Source of the DNA: an uncultured Christensenellaceae bacterium
GTDB taxonomy: Bacteria; Bacillota; Clostridia; Christensenellales; Borkfalkiaceae
Reading direction: 5' to 3'
Length of the DNA stretch: 64,000 nucleotides
Assembly (NCBI GenBank): GCA_910587005.1
Contig: CAJULB010000005.1
Span: 1 to 64,000, forward strand
Each line of letters begins with the position of its first letter. Position 1 is the first letter of the stretch. Shown here in pieces: positions 1 to 7,720 of the stretch. Under the pieces are notes generated by a model, which was not told where the DNA came from, searched no databases, and saw only the letters and a list, made by a program, of their open reading frames with translations. Both the position numbers and the translations under genes were made by a program.

Positions 1-228
1 AAGTCCTTTTTACTTTATCCCTTTCCACCCTCAACTGTGCAGTTGTCAGGCTTCATATTCTCGCAGAAAAGCGGAGTTTGAAAGCTGTTTGAAGCGCGGA
101 TATACGTGCGGAAAACGAAATTTGCGGTTTAAGTCGCAGTAAACCGCATCAAAAATTGTATATTATCGGTGATAATTGTCATTCTGACGCTTGCGGAAGA
201 ATTTGATAGTTAGCCCGTTATATAACCA
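1..228. other. gene-free stretch upstream of 5S rRNA
   Basis: I see no convincing gene here and no recognisable 23S rRNA 3' end, so the 5S gene that follows appears separate from a complete rRNA operon within this window. A hairpin with arms GCGGTTTA and TAAACCGC lies at about 123-146. A short copy of the dispersed ATTCTGA-type repeat lies at about 176-211, less than 20 bases before the 5S gene. Confidence 0.5.
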
Positions 229-345
<117 letters not shown>

Positions 346-354
346 TCATTTTAT

Positions 355-387
355 AAAGCACTTGCTATCGCAAGTGCTTTGTTTTTA
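355..387 (+). terminator. intrinsic terminator after 5S rRNA
   Basis: An 11-bp stem (355-365 with 370-380) closed by a TATC loop is followed by GTTTTTTA. It sits 10 bases past the 5S 3' end. Confidence 0.9.
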
Positions 388-535
388 TCTTAGGCGTAAA
401 CGAGCTACGCCCTTTGTCTCGGCCGACGCAAGGGCGAACGTCGGCCTCGGTCACCGTTCGCGCGGGACGTATGCGCTTACTCACCTCGTGCGGCAAAACA
501 GCGGGTGTCCGCTGTTTCGGGAACTCCGCACTCGC

Positions 536-629
536 CGCCCGATGTAGTTGGGTCTTAACCCCGCAAGATAAGGTAGTTGCCGGATTTCATTTTATAAAGC
601 ACTTACAAAATGCAAGTGCTTTGTTTTTA
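536..629 (+). pseudogene. partial duplicate of the 5S rRNA 3' half plus its terminator
   Basis: Bases 536-604 repeat 295-363 at an offset of 241 with a single change (T321 to C562). The copy therefore holds the 3' part of the 5S gene, from the middle of the molecule through the end, the spacer, and the ascending arm of the terminator. The 5' half is missing, so it cannot make a 5S RNA. A second terminator hairpin (596-604 with 614-622, then a T run) closes it. It looks like a recombination scar between tandem 5S copies. Confidence 0.9.
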
Positions 630-666
630 ATTTTAACGCACAGTTAATGCGGTTAAAATATATTCG

Positions 667-696
667 TTGACAAATAATATTTAATGTTGCTATAAT
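667..696 (+). promoter_or_regulatory. SigA-type promoter of the HdeD-like gene
   Basis: TTGACA at 667-672 and TATAAT at 691-696 are separated by 18 bases. Both hexamers are perfect. The downstream gene starts at 725 behind an AAGGGGGTG ribosome binding site. Confidence 0.8.
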
Positions 697-724
697 AATA
701 CGGAAACTGTAAGGGGGTGAAAAT

Positions 725-1507
725 ATGGCTGAAATTCAAACGGACGCGCAGGCGGAAACTCAACCCGCAAGCGGTGAAAAAGCTTGCAAAGCTGTTTCCG
801 AAGAAACCGAAAGTGCGGAAGAAACGGCAAACATAGACGAACCCGCCGCAGAGGAAATTACGGAAGATGAGCTTGCCGTTGCGGAAGCTGTTACGGAAAA
901 TATTCCCGAACTTATGGTTGAAGGGCTGTCGGCAGAACACAACGTTTCGCGGTTGGCGTTTATTACCAAGCTTCCCAAAAATATAGCAACGTATATAGTT
1001 GCGGCAATTTATTTTATAGTGGGAGTGCTGTGCGTTTCCGTTACAAGGCATATAACGGTTGCCCTGCCGTACATTGTCGGCGCGATTATGATGCTTGTCG
1101 GTATAAGCGGATTTATAATTTCGCTTGTCCGCCGCGACTATAAAAACATAAAAACCAACAAAATTGCAACGTATATACTTACCGTGTTGCTCGGGGCAAT
1201 GGTAATTCTGGAAGAAATCGACCCTCAAATCGACCCGATTATGCTTATTTCTATTATTTGGGGAGTTTTCGGGCTGTTCGAGGGCGCGCATGCGTTTAAC
1301 CACGCGATAACGCGCATAACCAAATCCGAGCGTTGCGTGTACTTTTTGATTAAGGGAATTGTAGAGTGCGCGGTCGCGTTTATGATGCTTTATCACCCCG
1401 AAAGTCACGAGGCGCACTTTTTTCACATAGTAGTTTTCGGAATTAGTCTTATAATAGACGCCGTTACTATGATACCGAAAATAAAGGAATTTTTAAGTAA
1501 ATTTTAA
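725..1507 (+). CDS. HdeD/DUF308-like multi-pass membrane protein with acidic N-terminus
   Basis: This 260-residue protein has two parts. Residues 1-75 are rich in Glu and Ala and look disordered and cytoplasmic. Residues 80-260 contain about six hydrophobic helices arranged in short pairs, the layout of HdeD/DUF308-type membrane proteins. The start is set by the strong AAGGGGGTG site eight bases upstream. The family has no firm biochemical role; some members are linked to acid resistance. It is followed after 10 bases by a small gene and probably shares its transcript. The DUF308 assignment rests on helix pattern and composition, so treat the family name as likely rather than certain. Confidence 0.75.
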   Translation: MAEIQTDAQAETQPASGEKACKAVSEETESAEETANIDEPAAEEITEDELAVAEAVTENIPELMVEGLSAEHNVSRLAFITKLPKNIATYIVAAIYFIVGVLCVSVTRHITVALPYIVGAIMMLVGISGFIISLVRRDYKNIKTNKIATYILTVLLGAMVILEEIDPQIDPIMLISIIWGVFGLFEGAHAFNHAITRITKSERCVYFLIKGIVECAVAFMMLYHPESHEAHFFHIVVFGISLIIDAVTMIPKIKEFLSKF

Positions 1508-1517
1508 AAGGTTTATT

Positions 1518-1724
1518 ATGAAAGCAACAAACTGGGATTTAATGAAGTTATCGCAAGCGTTTGACGGTGAATTCTGTCTTTCGGACTTTTCGCCCGAGGA
1601 GCTGGACGAGCTGTTGGGACTGCTTGACGAAAATATGACTGCGGAAGAAATACGTGAAAGATATTTCGAGTTTTACGACGATATTAAGGACCGAACGCTT
1701 ACAAAGCATAAATGGAGCGACTGA
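1518..1724 (+). CDS. small hypothetical protein, acidic
   Basis: This 68-residue product begins 10 bases after the membrane protein and ends before a strong terminator, so the two probably form one operon. The sequence is acidic and predicted helical, with an 'FSPEELDELLGLLDE' stretch followed by a second helix containing 'AEEIRERYFEF'. An AAAAGG site precedes the ATG. I do not recognise the family. No Cys pairs, signal peptide or membrane segment are present. Confidence 0.6.
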   Translation: MKATNWDLMKLSQAFDGEFCLSDFSPEELDELLGLLDENMTAEEIRERYFEFYDDIKDRTLTKHKWSD

Positions 1725-1807
1725 TTTTAAAAATTCATATATGCGTTGCGCTGTGCTTTTTTATCTGTTCAGACGGGCTTACATAAATAATAATGTAAAA
1801 AATAAAA

Positions 1808-1848
1808 CGGCGGAGGGTGCAATCTGCACCCTCCGCCGCAGTTTTTTA
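1808..1848 (+). terminator. intrinsic terminator
   Basis: A GC-rich stem of about 13 bp (CGGCGGAGGGTGC and its complement) with a 3-4 base loop precedes a T run. It closes the two-gene unit 725-1724 and also faces the 3' end of the leftward Xre gene. Confidence 0.85.
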
Positions 1849-1864
1849 TTAAAAGAATAAATTT

Positions 1865-2068
1865 TTATTCAAGTAAATCGTCGCATGATACATTGTAAAG
1901 CTTAGTCAGTTTAATAAAGTTTTGCAAAGTAGGAACGGTTAATCCCCACTCATAAGCTTGATACGATTGACAGGTTATGCCTAATTGTTTTGCAACAAAC
2001 GTCTGTGTATAGCCGAACTGCTTACGCAAATCTTTTAAATTTTTCGCAAGATTATATAATTCTTCCAT
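1865..2068 (-). CDS. Xre-family helix-turn-helix regulator
   Basis: This 67-residue protein is essentially a single HTH_3 (lambda Cro/C1 type) domain: 'LKDLRKQFGYTQTFVAKQLGI' (helices 1-2) and 'SYQAYEWGLTVPTLQNFIKL' (helices 3-4), ending 'YNVSCDDLLE'. It is a DNA-binding repressor, likely dimeric, with no effector domain. It is divergent from a small broken gene at 2176-2385, and the 107-base gap holds two 11-bp palindromes that are good operator candidates. The same gene pair recurs at 43.7-44.3 kb. Regulation of its own promoter is therefore the simplest inference. Confidence 0.85.
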   Translation of the reverse strand: MEELYNLAKNLKDLRKQFGYTQTFVAKQLGITCQSYQAYEWGLTVPTLQNFIKLTKLYNVSCDDLLE

Positions 2069-2108
2069 AAAATTTATTTTTACCCGTTTAATTCTATTGA
2101 CATAATAC

Positions 2109-2148
2109 AGTTTTAAACTTTATAATATTAAAAATGAAGTTTGAAACT
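2109..2148. promoter_or_regulatory. paired palindromic operator candidates between Xre gene and its divergent partner
   Basis: Two perfect 11-bp palindromes of the form AGTTT-N-AAACT lie at 2109-2119 and 2138-2148, with centres 29 bases apart. They fall in the divergent promoter region of a small Xre repressor, so binding by that repressor is an inference from position and symmetry. Confidence 0.55.
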
Positions 2149-2175
2149 GTATTTTTAAGCGGAGGTAAAATTATA

Positions 2176-2385
2176 TTGATATTAAAGGAAGAAATATTAA
2201 ATAATGAAAAGCAGAAAACAGCGTTAACGCTTTACAATAATTTTATAGAAACGCTTACCTAAAAACAGATTATAATGTTTGAAGAAGTTTTGGATAATCT
2301 TTTTGAACTGAATGACGAACTTACCCAAAAAGACTTTAAACAAGGCTTTAAGCTTGGTTTTAATGTTGCGGTGGATTGCTTATAA
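2176..2385 (+). pseudogene. broken small partner gene (same family as 43749-44030) with an in-frame stop
   Basis: A TTG at 2176 sits behind a GGAGGT site (2160-2165) and opens a 69-codon frame interrupted by one TAA at 2260-2262. After the stop the frame continues from an internal ATG (2275) to 'FKQGFKLGFNVAVDCL' and ends at 2385. The C-terminal part aligns by eye with the 93-residue protein at 43749-44030, which carries 'FAQGFKTGLLLGAEVF' in the same place. The family resembles small DUF6809-type proteins found next to Xre regulators. Either the gene is inactivated or a 36-residue product is made from the internal ATG. Confidence 0.6.
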
Positions 2386-2452
2386 CAATCAGATTTCTCG
2401 GCTACGCTCAGAATGACAGTAAACCAAACGCTCGTAATTACAAATTAAATAA

Positions 2453-2490
2453 GCCCCGAACGGCTTAAAAGCCGTTCGGGGCGTTCTTAA
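2453..2490. terminator. hairpin between converging genes
   Basis: A 14-bp perfect stem (2453-2466 with 2469-2482) separates the small pseudogene from the leftward DeoR gene. The T run is better on the minus-strand side (TTATTTAATTT), so it probably ends the DeoR transcript. Confidence 0.7.
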
Positions 2491-2506
2491 ACAGATAAAT
2501 TCAAAT

Positions 2507-3265
2507 TTACATAACGACTTTGTTTTTCTGTTCGAAAAGCTGTTTGCAGTCTTTCGGGAAATGGTCGTCTGTAATCAAAACGTCGATGTCCTCTATCCTT
2601 GCAAAGGTGTAGGGGTTGATTTTGCCTATTTTAGAGCTGTCAAGCATCATATAAACAAGGCGCGCCTTTTTAAAGCAGTCCTTCAAAAGCTCCGCCTCAA
2701 CCTGACTGTTGCAGGAAAAGCCTTGTTCGGGAGTGAACGCCGTTGCCGAAACAATAGCAATTTCAAAATTAGTGGAATCGAAGTAAACCTTCGCCGCGGG
2801 GGAGGAGGTGGAAAGATTGTCTTTCATCAGCTGTCCGCCGACAACGGTAATATTTATATTTTTTTTCTGCGCAAGCTCCATTGCAACGGCAATACCGTTG
2901 GTGAAAATGTTGCACTTTATATCGGGCAGTTCTTTGGAAAGGTACATTGCAGTCGTGCCGCCGTCAAGGAAAATGCACGCACCCTCGTCAATCAAAGCCG
3001 CCGCTTTCTGGGCGATAACAATTTTAGCGTCGGTATTGATAGTCGTCTTTTTAGTGTACGCCTCGCCTGAAACCTTCTGCACTTCCTTAACGGACATAGC
3101 TCCGCCGCGTATGCGTATAATGCGCCCGTCTTCTTCAAGCTGGAACAAATCGCGGCGCAAAGTCATCTGCGATACGTTGGGGAAAACTTCTTCAAGCTGT
3201 TCAAGCGTCATTTTGCCGCGTTTGTCTAAAATTTCAGCAATTTCTTCAATTCTCTCACGCTTCAT
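2507..3265 (-). CDS. DeoR/GlpR-family transcriptional regulator
   Basis: The 252-residue protein has the full DeoR layout. An N-terminal winged helix-turn-helix covers residues 1-60 ('VSQMTLRRDLFQLEEDGRIIRIRGGA'-type recognition helix and wing). A C-terminal sugar-phosphate sensor domain covers about 75-235, with the 'DGGTTA' phosphate-binding loop near residue 100, a 'TNGIAVA' strand and 'VVGGQL'. Such proteins repress sugar or nucleoside catabolic genes and release DNA on binding a phosphorylated sugar. No catabolic operon is adjacent, so its target is not visible here. It has its own promoter at 3308-3336 and is transcribed alone. Confidence 0.9.
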   Translation of the reverse strand: MKRERIEEIAEILDKRGKMTLEQLEEVFPNVSQMTLRRDLFQLEEDGRIIRIRGGAMSVKEVQKVSGEAYTKKTTINTDAKIVIAQKAAALIDEGACIFLDGGTTAMYLSKELPDIKCNIFTNGIAVAMELAQKKNINITVVGGQLMKDNLSTSSPAAKVYFDSTNFEIAIVSATAFTPEQGFSCNSQVEAELLKDCFKKARLVYMMLDSSKIGKINPYTFARIEDIDVLITDDHFPKDCKQLFEQKNKVVM

Positions 3266-3307
3266 TTTTTTGTTATCTCCCGTGTAAAAAATTCACAATT
3301 TTTAATT

Positions 3308-3336
3308 ATTGTATTATATTAACAATCAAAAGTCAA
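3308..3336 (-). promoter_or_regulatory. SigA-type promoter of the DeoR gene
   Basis: On the minus strand TTGACT (3336-3331) and TACAAT (3313-3308) are 17 bases apart, about 40 bases before the start codon. Confidence 0.6.
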
Positions 3337-3459
3337 GGATAAAGCGGCAACATTCACAAAAATTATTAAAATTTGTTAAAATTTTACAAAAATTAGCCTA
3401 TATTAAAAGCGCGCCCCCGCGGCAACCTATAATTGCGCGTTGGTACGGCTTAAAAACGC

Positions 3460-3514
3460 TTGCAAATAAACCGCTCAAAACATATAATAAAATACGGTTG
3501 AACAACCTCAACCG
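3460..3514 (+). promoter_or_regulatory. SigA-type promoter and leader hairpin of cysE-cysS
   Basis: TTGCAA (3460-3465) and TATAAT (3483-3488) are 17 bases apart. The short leader contains a 7-bp hairpin (3495-3501 with 3508-3514). I looked for a T-box, which often controls cysE/cysS in Firmicutes, and found no GGUGGNACCGCG-like element. Confidence 0.65.
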
Positions 3515-3532
3515 TTCGGAAAAATATTATTT

Positions 3533-4195
3533 ATGTTTTTTAAGCGGTTAAGGCAGGACATTTCTGCGGCACGGGCTAACGACCCCGCGGCACGCAGTAA
3601 TTTGGAAATTTTTTTAACTTATTCGGGCGTGCACGCGCTTTCGTGGCACAGAATAGCGTGCAGACTTTATAAAATGCGATTAAAACTGCTTGCGCGAATA
3701 GTTTCCCAGCACGCAAAAAGAATGACGGGTATAGAAATTCACCCCGCCGCAAAAATCGCTTCGGGCGTGTTTATCGACCACGGCGCTGGCGTAGTAATAG
3801 GCGAAACCGCCGAAGTTGGTACGGGAACTGTGCTGTATCAGGGCTGTACGCTGGGCGGAACCGGCAAGGAAACGGGCAAGCGCCACCCGACGGTGGGCGA
3901 ACACTGCGTTATCTCTGCGGGAGCCAAGGTTTTGGGCAATATAACCGTCGGCGACTACGCGAAAGTCGGCGCGGGCGCGGTTGTTCTTAAAAACGTACCT
4001 CCGCACGCAACGGTTGTCGGAGTGCCTGCAAGGGTGGTTAAAATCGGCGGAAACGCAGTTCCCGATTTAACGCAGGAAAAGGGCGACCCCTATCTTACGG
4101 CAATATGCAAGCTGCGCGAGCGCGCTTTCGCTTTGGAAGCCCGCTTAGCGGAATTAGAAAAGAATACGGAAAACGGAAACGGAGAAATAAAATGA
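3533..4195 (+). CDS. cysE: serine O-acetyltransferase
   Basis: CysE acetylates L-serine with acetyl-CoA, the first step of cysteine synthesis, in the cytoplasm. The 220-residue protein has the short helical N-domain ('FLTYSGVHALSWHRIACRLY') and a left-handed beta-helix from about 70 to 165 with the family hallmarks 'HPAAKIASGVFIDHGAGVVIGE', 'LGGTGKETGKRHPTV' and 'KVGAGAVVLKNVPP'. The C-terminal tail is where cysteine feedback usually acts. It overlaps cysS by four bases (ATGA), so the two are translationally coupled: cysteine is made and loaded onto tRNA by neighbouring genes. The ribosome binding site is weak. Confidence 0.95.
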   Translation: MFFKRLRQDISAARANDPAARSNLEIFLTYSGVHALSWHRIACRLYKMRLKLLARIVSQHAKRMTGIEIHPAAKIASGVFIDHGAGVVIGETAEVGTGTVLYQGCTLGGTGKETGKRHPTVGEHCVISAGAKVLGNITVGDYAKVGAGAVVLKNVPPHATVVGVPARVVKIGGNAVPDLTQEKGDPYLTAICKLRERAFALEARLAELEKNTENGNGEIK

Positions 4196-5595
4196 GAGTA
4201 TACAATTCGCTTACACGCAGAAAAGAAGAATTTAAACCGCTTGAAGACGGAAAAGTGAAAATGTACGCGTGCGGAATAACCGTTTCCGGCGAGGCGCACA
4301 TAGGTCACGGTTATCAGGCGCTTATTTACGATATTATGCGTAAGTACCTTGAAAAGAAGGGCTTTAAAGTAACTTATGCGCGCAATTATACCGACGTAGA
4401 CGATAAAATTATCGCAAAATCCAAGGAAACGGGTATTCCCGCGGACGTTTACGCCGCCAAAATGATAGAAAATATTGATAAAATTATGGCGGATTTCGAC
4501 GTGGACGAGCCTACTTTATGGCTTAAAGCGACCGAAAATATCGGAAATATAATCGATTTTATTCAAAAGCTGATAGAAAGCGGACACGCATACGCGGCAA
4601 AAAACGGGGACGTTTATTTTGACGTTTCCAGCTTTAAAAAATACGGATGCCTTTCCAACCGCTCGGTTGAGGATATGCTTGACGGAGTGCGCGTTGAAAA
4701 CGGCGAAGAAAAGAAAAGCCCCGCCGATTTTGCATTGTGGAAATCGGCAAAGGCGGGCGAAATAAGCTGGCAGTCGCCCTGGGGCGAGGGCAGACCGGGC
4801 TGGCATATAGAGTGCTCGGCTATGAACCGCACGGCGTTCGGCGAACAGATTGATATTCACGGCGGAGGGCGCGACCTGATTTTTCCTCACCACGAAAACG
4901 AAATTGCGCAGACGGAAAGCCTTACGGGCAAGCAGTTTGCAAAGTACTGGACGCACAACGGGCTTATAAAAGTCAACGGACAAAAGATGTCAAAAAGCCT
5001 CGGCAACAGCCTGCTTTTGGAGGATTTGCTTAAAAAATACACCAACGAAGCGGTTAAATTCGCGCTTTTGCAGAACAATTACCGCAACGATATAAATATC
5101 ACAGACGAGCTTTTTCCCGAAGCGGAAAGGCATTTGACCGAATTTTACACCGTAATAAAGGCGGTTGAGGATAAATTCGGCAAGGGTGAAAAGGGCAATC
5201 CCGCAATAGACGAAAAATTTGACGCGGATATGGACGAGGATTTCAACACCGCGCTTGCGCTGTCGGAGCTTTTCGGGCTGTTCAAAAAGATTTCGGCAAA
5301 GCTTTCCGCAAACGATAAATCTTGCGCGGACGATATAAAGCAGATAAGGGAAACATACTCGCTTTTGGGGCTATTTAAAAAGGACGCGGGCGGTTATTTA
5401 AAGGAAGTTGCAGAAAAGAACCCCGAAAAAGCCGAAACGGAAATTCCCGCAGAGGTTAAATCGCTTGCAGAAAAACGCTGGAAGGCAAAATTGAACCGTA
5501 GCTGGGCGGAAGCGGACGCGCTCCGCGCCGAAATAGATAAGCTGGGATACGTAGTTAAGGACAGCAAAGAGGGGTATACCGTTTCAAAGAAGTAA
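4192..5595 (+). CDS. cysS: cysteinyl-tRNA synthetase
   Basis: This class I synthetase charges tRNA-Cys. The protein is 467 residues, normal for the family. I chose the ATG at 4192, which overlaps the cysE stop and follows ACGGAGA, over an upstream in-frame ATG at 4105 inside cysE. Visible features: the 'MYACGITVSG' opening with the first zinc cysteine, HIGH motif in 'AHIGHG', the 'GRPGWHIECSAM' zinc/substrate segment, 'HGGGRDLIFPHHENEIAQ', and 'KMSKSLGN' near residue 265. The C-terminal helical anticodon-binding part ends 'KLGYVVKDSKEGYTV'. A repeat-rich gap of 300 bases follows. Confidence 0.97.
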   Translation: MRVYNSLTRRKEEFKPLEDGKVKMYACGITVSGEAHIGHGYQALIYDIMRKYLEKKGFKVTYARNYTDVDDKIIAKSKETGIPADVYAAKMIENIDKIMADFDVDEPTLWLKATENIGNIIDFIQKLIESGHAYAAKNGDVYFDVSSFKKYGCLSNRSVEDMLDGVRVENGEEKKSPADFALWKSAKAGEISWQSPWGEGRPGWHIECSAMNRTAFGEQIDIHGGGRDLIFPHHENEIAQTESLTGKQFAKYWTHNGLIKVNGQKMSKSLGNSLLLEDLLKKYTNEAVKFALLQNNYRNDINITDELFPEAERHLTEFYTVIKAVEDKFGKGEKGNPAIDEKFDADMDEDFNTALALSELFGLFKKISAKLSANDKSCADDIKQIRETYSLLGLFKKDAGGYLKEVAEKNPEKAETEIPAEVKSLAEKRWKAKLNRSWAEADALRAEIDKLGYVVKDSKEGYTVSKK

Positions 5596-5900
5596 AAAGT
5601 TAAAACGCATATATGCATCGCATAACTTCGTTTTAGCAAAGCAACCGTCATTATGAACGCGGTCTTTGTGTCATTCTGAGCGACAGCGTAAGGAGCGCAG
5701 CGACGGAATAGCGATTGTTACGCATAGCGTCAATCGCGTCAGAATCTGATTATATTAACCGCAACCCAAAAAGCCTTAACATACGCTGTAAACCGCAATC
5801 AGATGCTTCCGCAAGCGTCAGCATGACGCGTTTCAACTTTGGTATGACGGGTTTTAACCCTTTTACAATAAACAATCAATAACACTTTAAGGTGAAAAAT
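5596..5900. repeat. intergenic stretch built from dispersed palindromic repeats
   Basis: No gene is visible. A long-form repeat copy spans about 5668-5755, with ends ATTCTGA and TCAGAAT in inverted orientation and an inner GCGATTG/CAATCGC inverted pair. A second type of unit, containing CAGATGCTTCCGCAAGC and CAGCATGAC, lies at about 5796-5832. Closely similar copies occur at 18.2, 25.3-25.7 and 52.4 kb. Confidence 0.8.
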
Positions 5901-7709
5901 ATGAAAGTTACATCTAAACAACTCAGAAAAAACTGGCTTTCTTTTTACGAAAGCAAGAACCATAAGGATATAGGCGCGGTTTCGCTTATCGGCGACGGCG
6001 CTACGGGCGTTATGTTCAACGTTGCGGGTATGCAGCCGTTAATGCCCTATCTGCTCGGCAGAAGCCACCCGCAAGGCAAAAGGCTTTGCAATATTCAGGG
6101 CTGTGTGCGCACGGTGGATATAGAGGAGGTCGGCGACGCTTCGCACTTCACTTTTTTCGAGATGATGGGCAACTGGTCGCTCGGCGATTACTTCAAAAAG
6201 GAAAAAACCGCCTGGACCTTCGAGCTGTTGACAAAGGTTTTCAAGCTTGATAAGGACAAGCTTTGCTCTACCGTTTTTGCAGGCAACGAAAGCGCGCCCC
6301 GCGACGAAGAAACTGCCGAGCTTTTGAAAAGCCTCGGCATTAAACCCGAGCATATCTTCTATTTAAACGATAACTGGTGGGAGCTGGAAGGTACGGTTGA
6401 CACCCCTTGCGGTCCCGACAACGAGTGGTTTTATCCGCTTTCGGACAAGGCTAACCCCGTGTTTCCCGACGATTATGTGGAAATCGGCAACGACGTGTAT
6501 ATGCAGTATAAAAAGCTTGCGTCGGGCTATATCCCGCTTGAAAACAAAAACGTGGATACGGGCTTCGGCTTCGACAGAATGCTGCTGTTTTTGAACGGGC
6601 TTGACGACGGTTACAAAACCGACCTGTTCGCACCCGTAATTTCCGCGCTGGAAAAGGCGAGCGGAAAGGTTTACGATAACGGCGGGGACGACCAAAAGGC
6701 AATGCGCATTATCGCCGACCACACGCGCACGGCGGTTATGCTTATCGGCGACGAACAGGGCATTCTGCCTTCGAATACCGGCGCGGGCTACGTTCTGCGC
6801 AGACTTATGCGCCGTGCTATCCGCTATTGCCGTCAGATAGGGCTTAACGGCGAAGCGCTTATAAACTGCGCAAAAATTTTTATTGATAAGATTTACGGCG
6901 AGGCTTATCCCCTGCTTGTAAAAAACGAAAATTATATTCTTGACGAAATCAAAAAGGAAGCGGACAGATTCGAAGCAACTCTTGCGCAGGGCATAAAGGA
7001 ATTCGATAAATGCGTTTTATCGTTGGAGCGCAAAAACGAGTTTATGTCCAAAAGCAACCCCGATTACGTTAAAGAGAGGGTTATCGGCGGAAAACAGGCA
7101 TTCCGTCTGTACGATACCTACGGTTTCCCCCTCGAACTGACCGAGGAGCTTGCGCGCGAGCACAATCTGACGGTTGACAGAGCGGGCTTTGACGAGGCGT
7201 TTAAGGAACACCGCGAAAAGAGCCGCGTCCTCGAAGCGGGGCAGTACAAGGGCGGACTTGAAAGCCATTCGCAGACGGCGACCTACTATCATACCGCAAC
7301 GCACTTATTGCTTGCGGCGCTTAAAAAAGTCTGCTCGACCGATATATGCCAAAAGGGCAGCAATATTAACGAGGAAAGACTGCGTTTCGACTTCAACTTC
7401 CCCAGAAAGCTGACGGAGGACGAGGTTGCGCAGGTTGAAAAGCTTGTAAACGAGCAGATAAAGCTGGATACTCCCGTAACAATGTGCGAAATGACTTTGG
7501 AAGAAGCAAAGGCGCAGGGCTTTACCGGCGTGTTCGAAAGTAAGTACGGCGAGGTTGTAAAAACCTATTCCATAGGCGAATTTTCGCGTGAAATCTGCGG
7601 CGGCCCGCACGCCGAACACACCGGACTTTTGGGAACGTTCAAAATTTCCAAGCAGGAGAACGTTTCGGCGGGAGTGAAGCGTATAAAAGCGGTATTAATA
7701 AGAAATTAA
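5901..7709 (+). CDS. alaS: alanyl-tRNA synthetase, short form without the C-Ala domain
   Basis: This class II synthetase charges tRNA-Ala and edits Ser/Gly-tRNA-Ala. The ATG at 5901 follows AAGGTG; a GTG nine bases upstream is less likely. The product is 602 residues against about 870-880 for the usual enzyme. The catalytic core is present ('NVAGMQPLMPYLLG', 'FFEMMGNWSLGDYF', 'DTGFGFDRML'), as is the editing domain with its metal ligands ('HTATH' near 464 and 'CGGPH' near 566). The sequence stops just after the editing domain, so the coiled-coil and DHHA1/C-Ala region are absent. Short bacterial AlaRS of about 600 residues are known, so this is probably a natural variant and not a truncation. 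Confidence 0.95.
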   Translation: MKVTSKQLRKNWLSFYESKNHKDIGAVSLIGDGATGVMFNVAGMQPLMPYLLGRSHPQGKRLCNIQGCVRTVDIEEVGDASHFTFFEMMGNWSLGDYFKKEKTAWTFELLTKVFKLDKDKLCSTVFAGNESAPRDEETAELLKSLGIKPEHIFYLNDNWWELEGTVDTPCGPDNEWFYPLSDKANPVFPDDYVEIGNDVYMQYKKLASGYIPLENKNVDTGFGFDRMLLFLNGLDDGYKTDLFAPVISALEKASGKVYDNGGDDQKAMRIIADHTRTAVMLIGDEQGILPSNTGAGYVLRRLMRRAIRYCRQIGLNGEALINCAKIFIDKIYGEAYPLLVKNENYILDEIKKEADRFEATLAQGIKEFDKCVLSLERKNEFMSKSNPDYVKERVIGGKQAFRLYDTYGFPLELTEELAREHNLTVDRAGFDEAFKEHREKSRVLEAGQYKGGLESHSQTATYYHTATHLLLAALKKVCSTDICQKGSNINEERLRFDFNFPRKLTEDEVAQVEKLVNEQIKLDTPVTMCEMTLEEAKAQGFTGVFESKYGEVVKTYSIGEFSREICGGPHAEHTGLLGTFKISKQENVSAGVKRIKAVLIRN

Positions 7710-7720
7710 AGGGAAGCATA

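Noticed and set aside
1..228. 3' end of a 23S rRNA upstream of the 5S gene
   Set aside because: No conserved 23S segments are visible in these bases.
3300..3532. Cysteine T-box before cysE-cysS
   Set aside because: No specifier region or GGUGGNACCGCG-like antiterminator motif is present.
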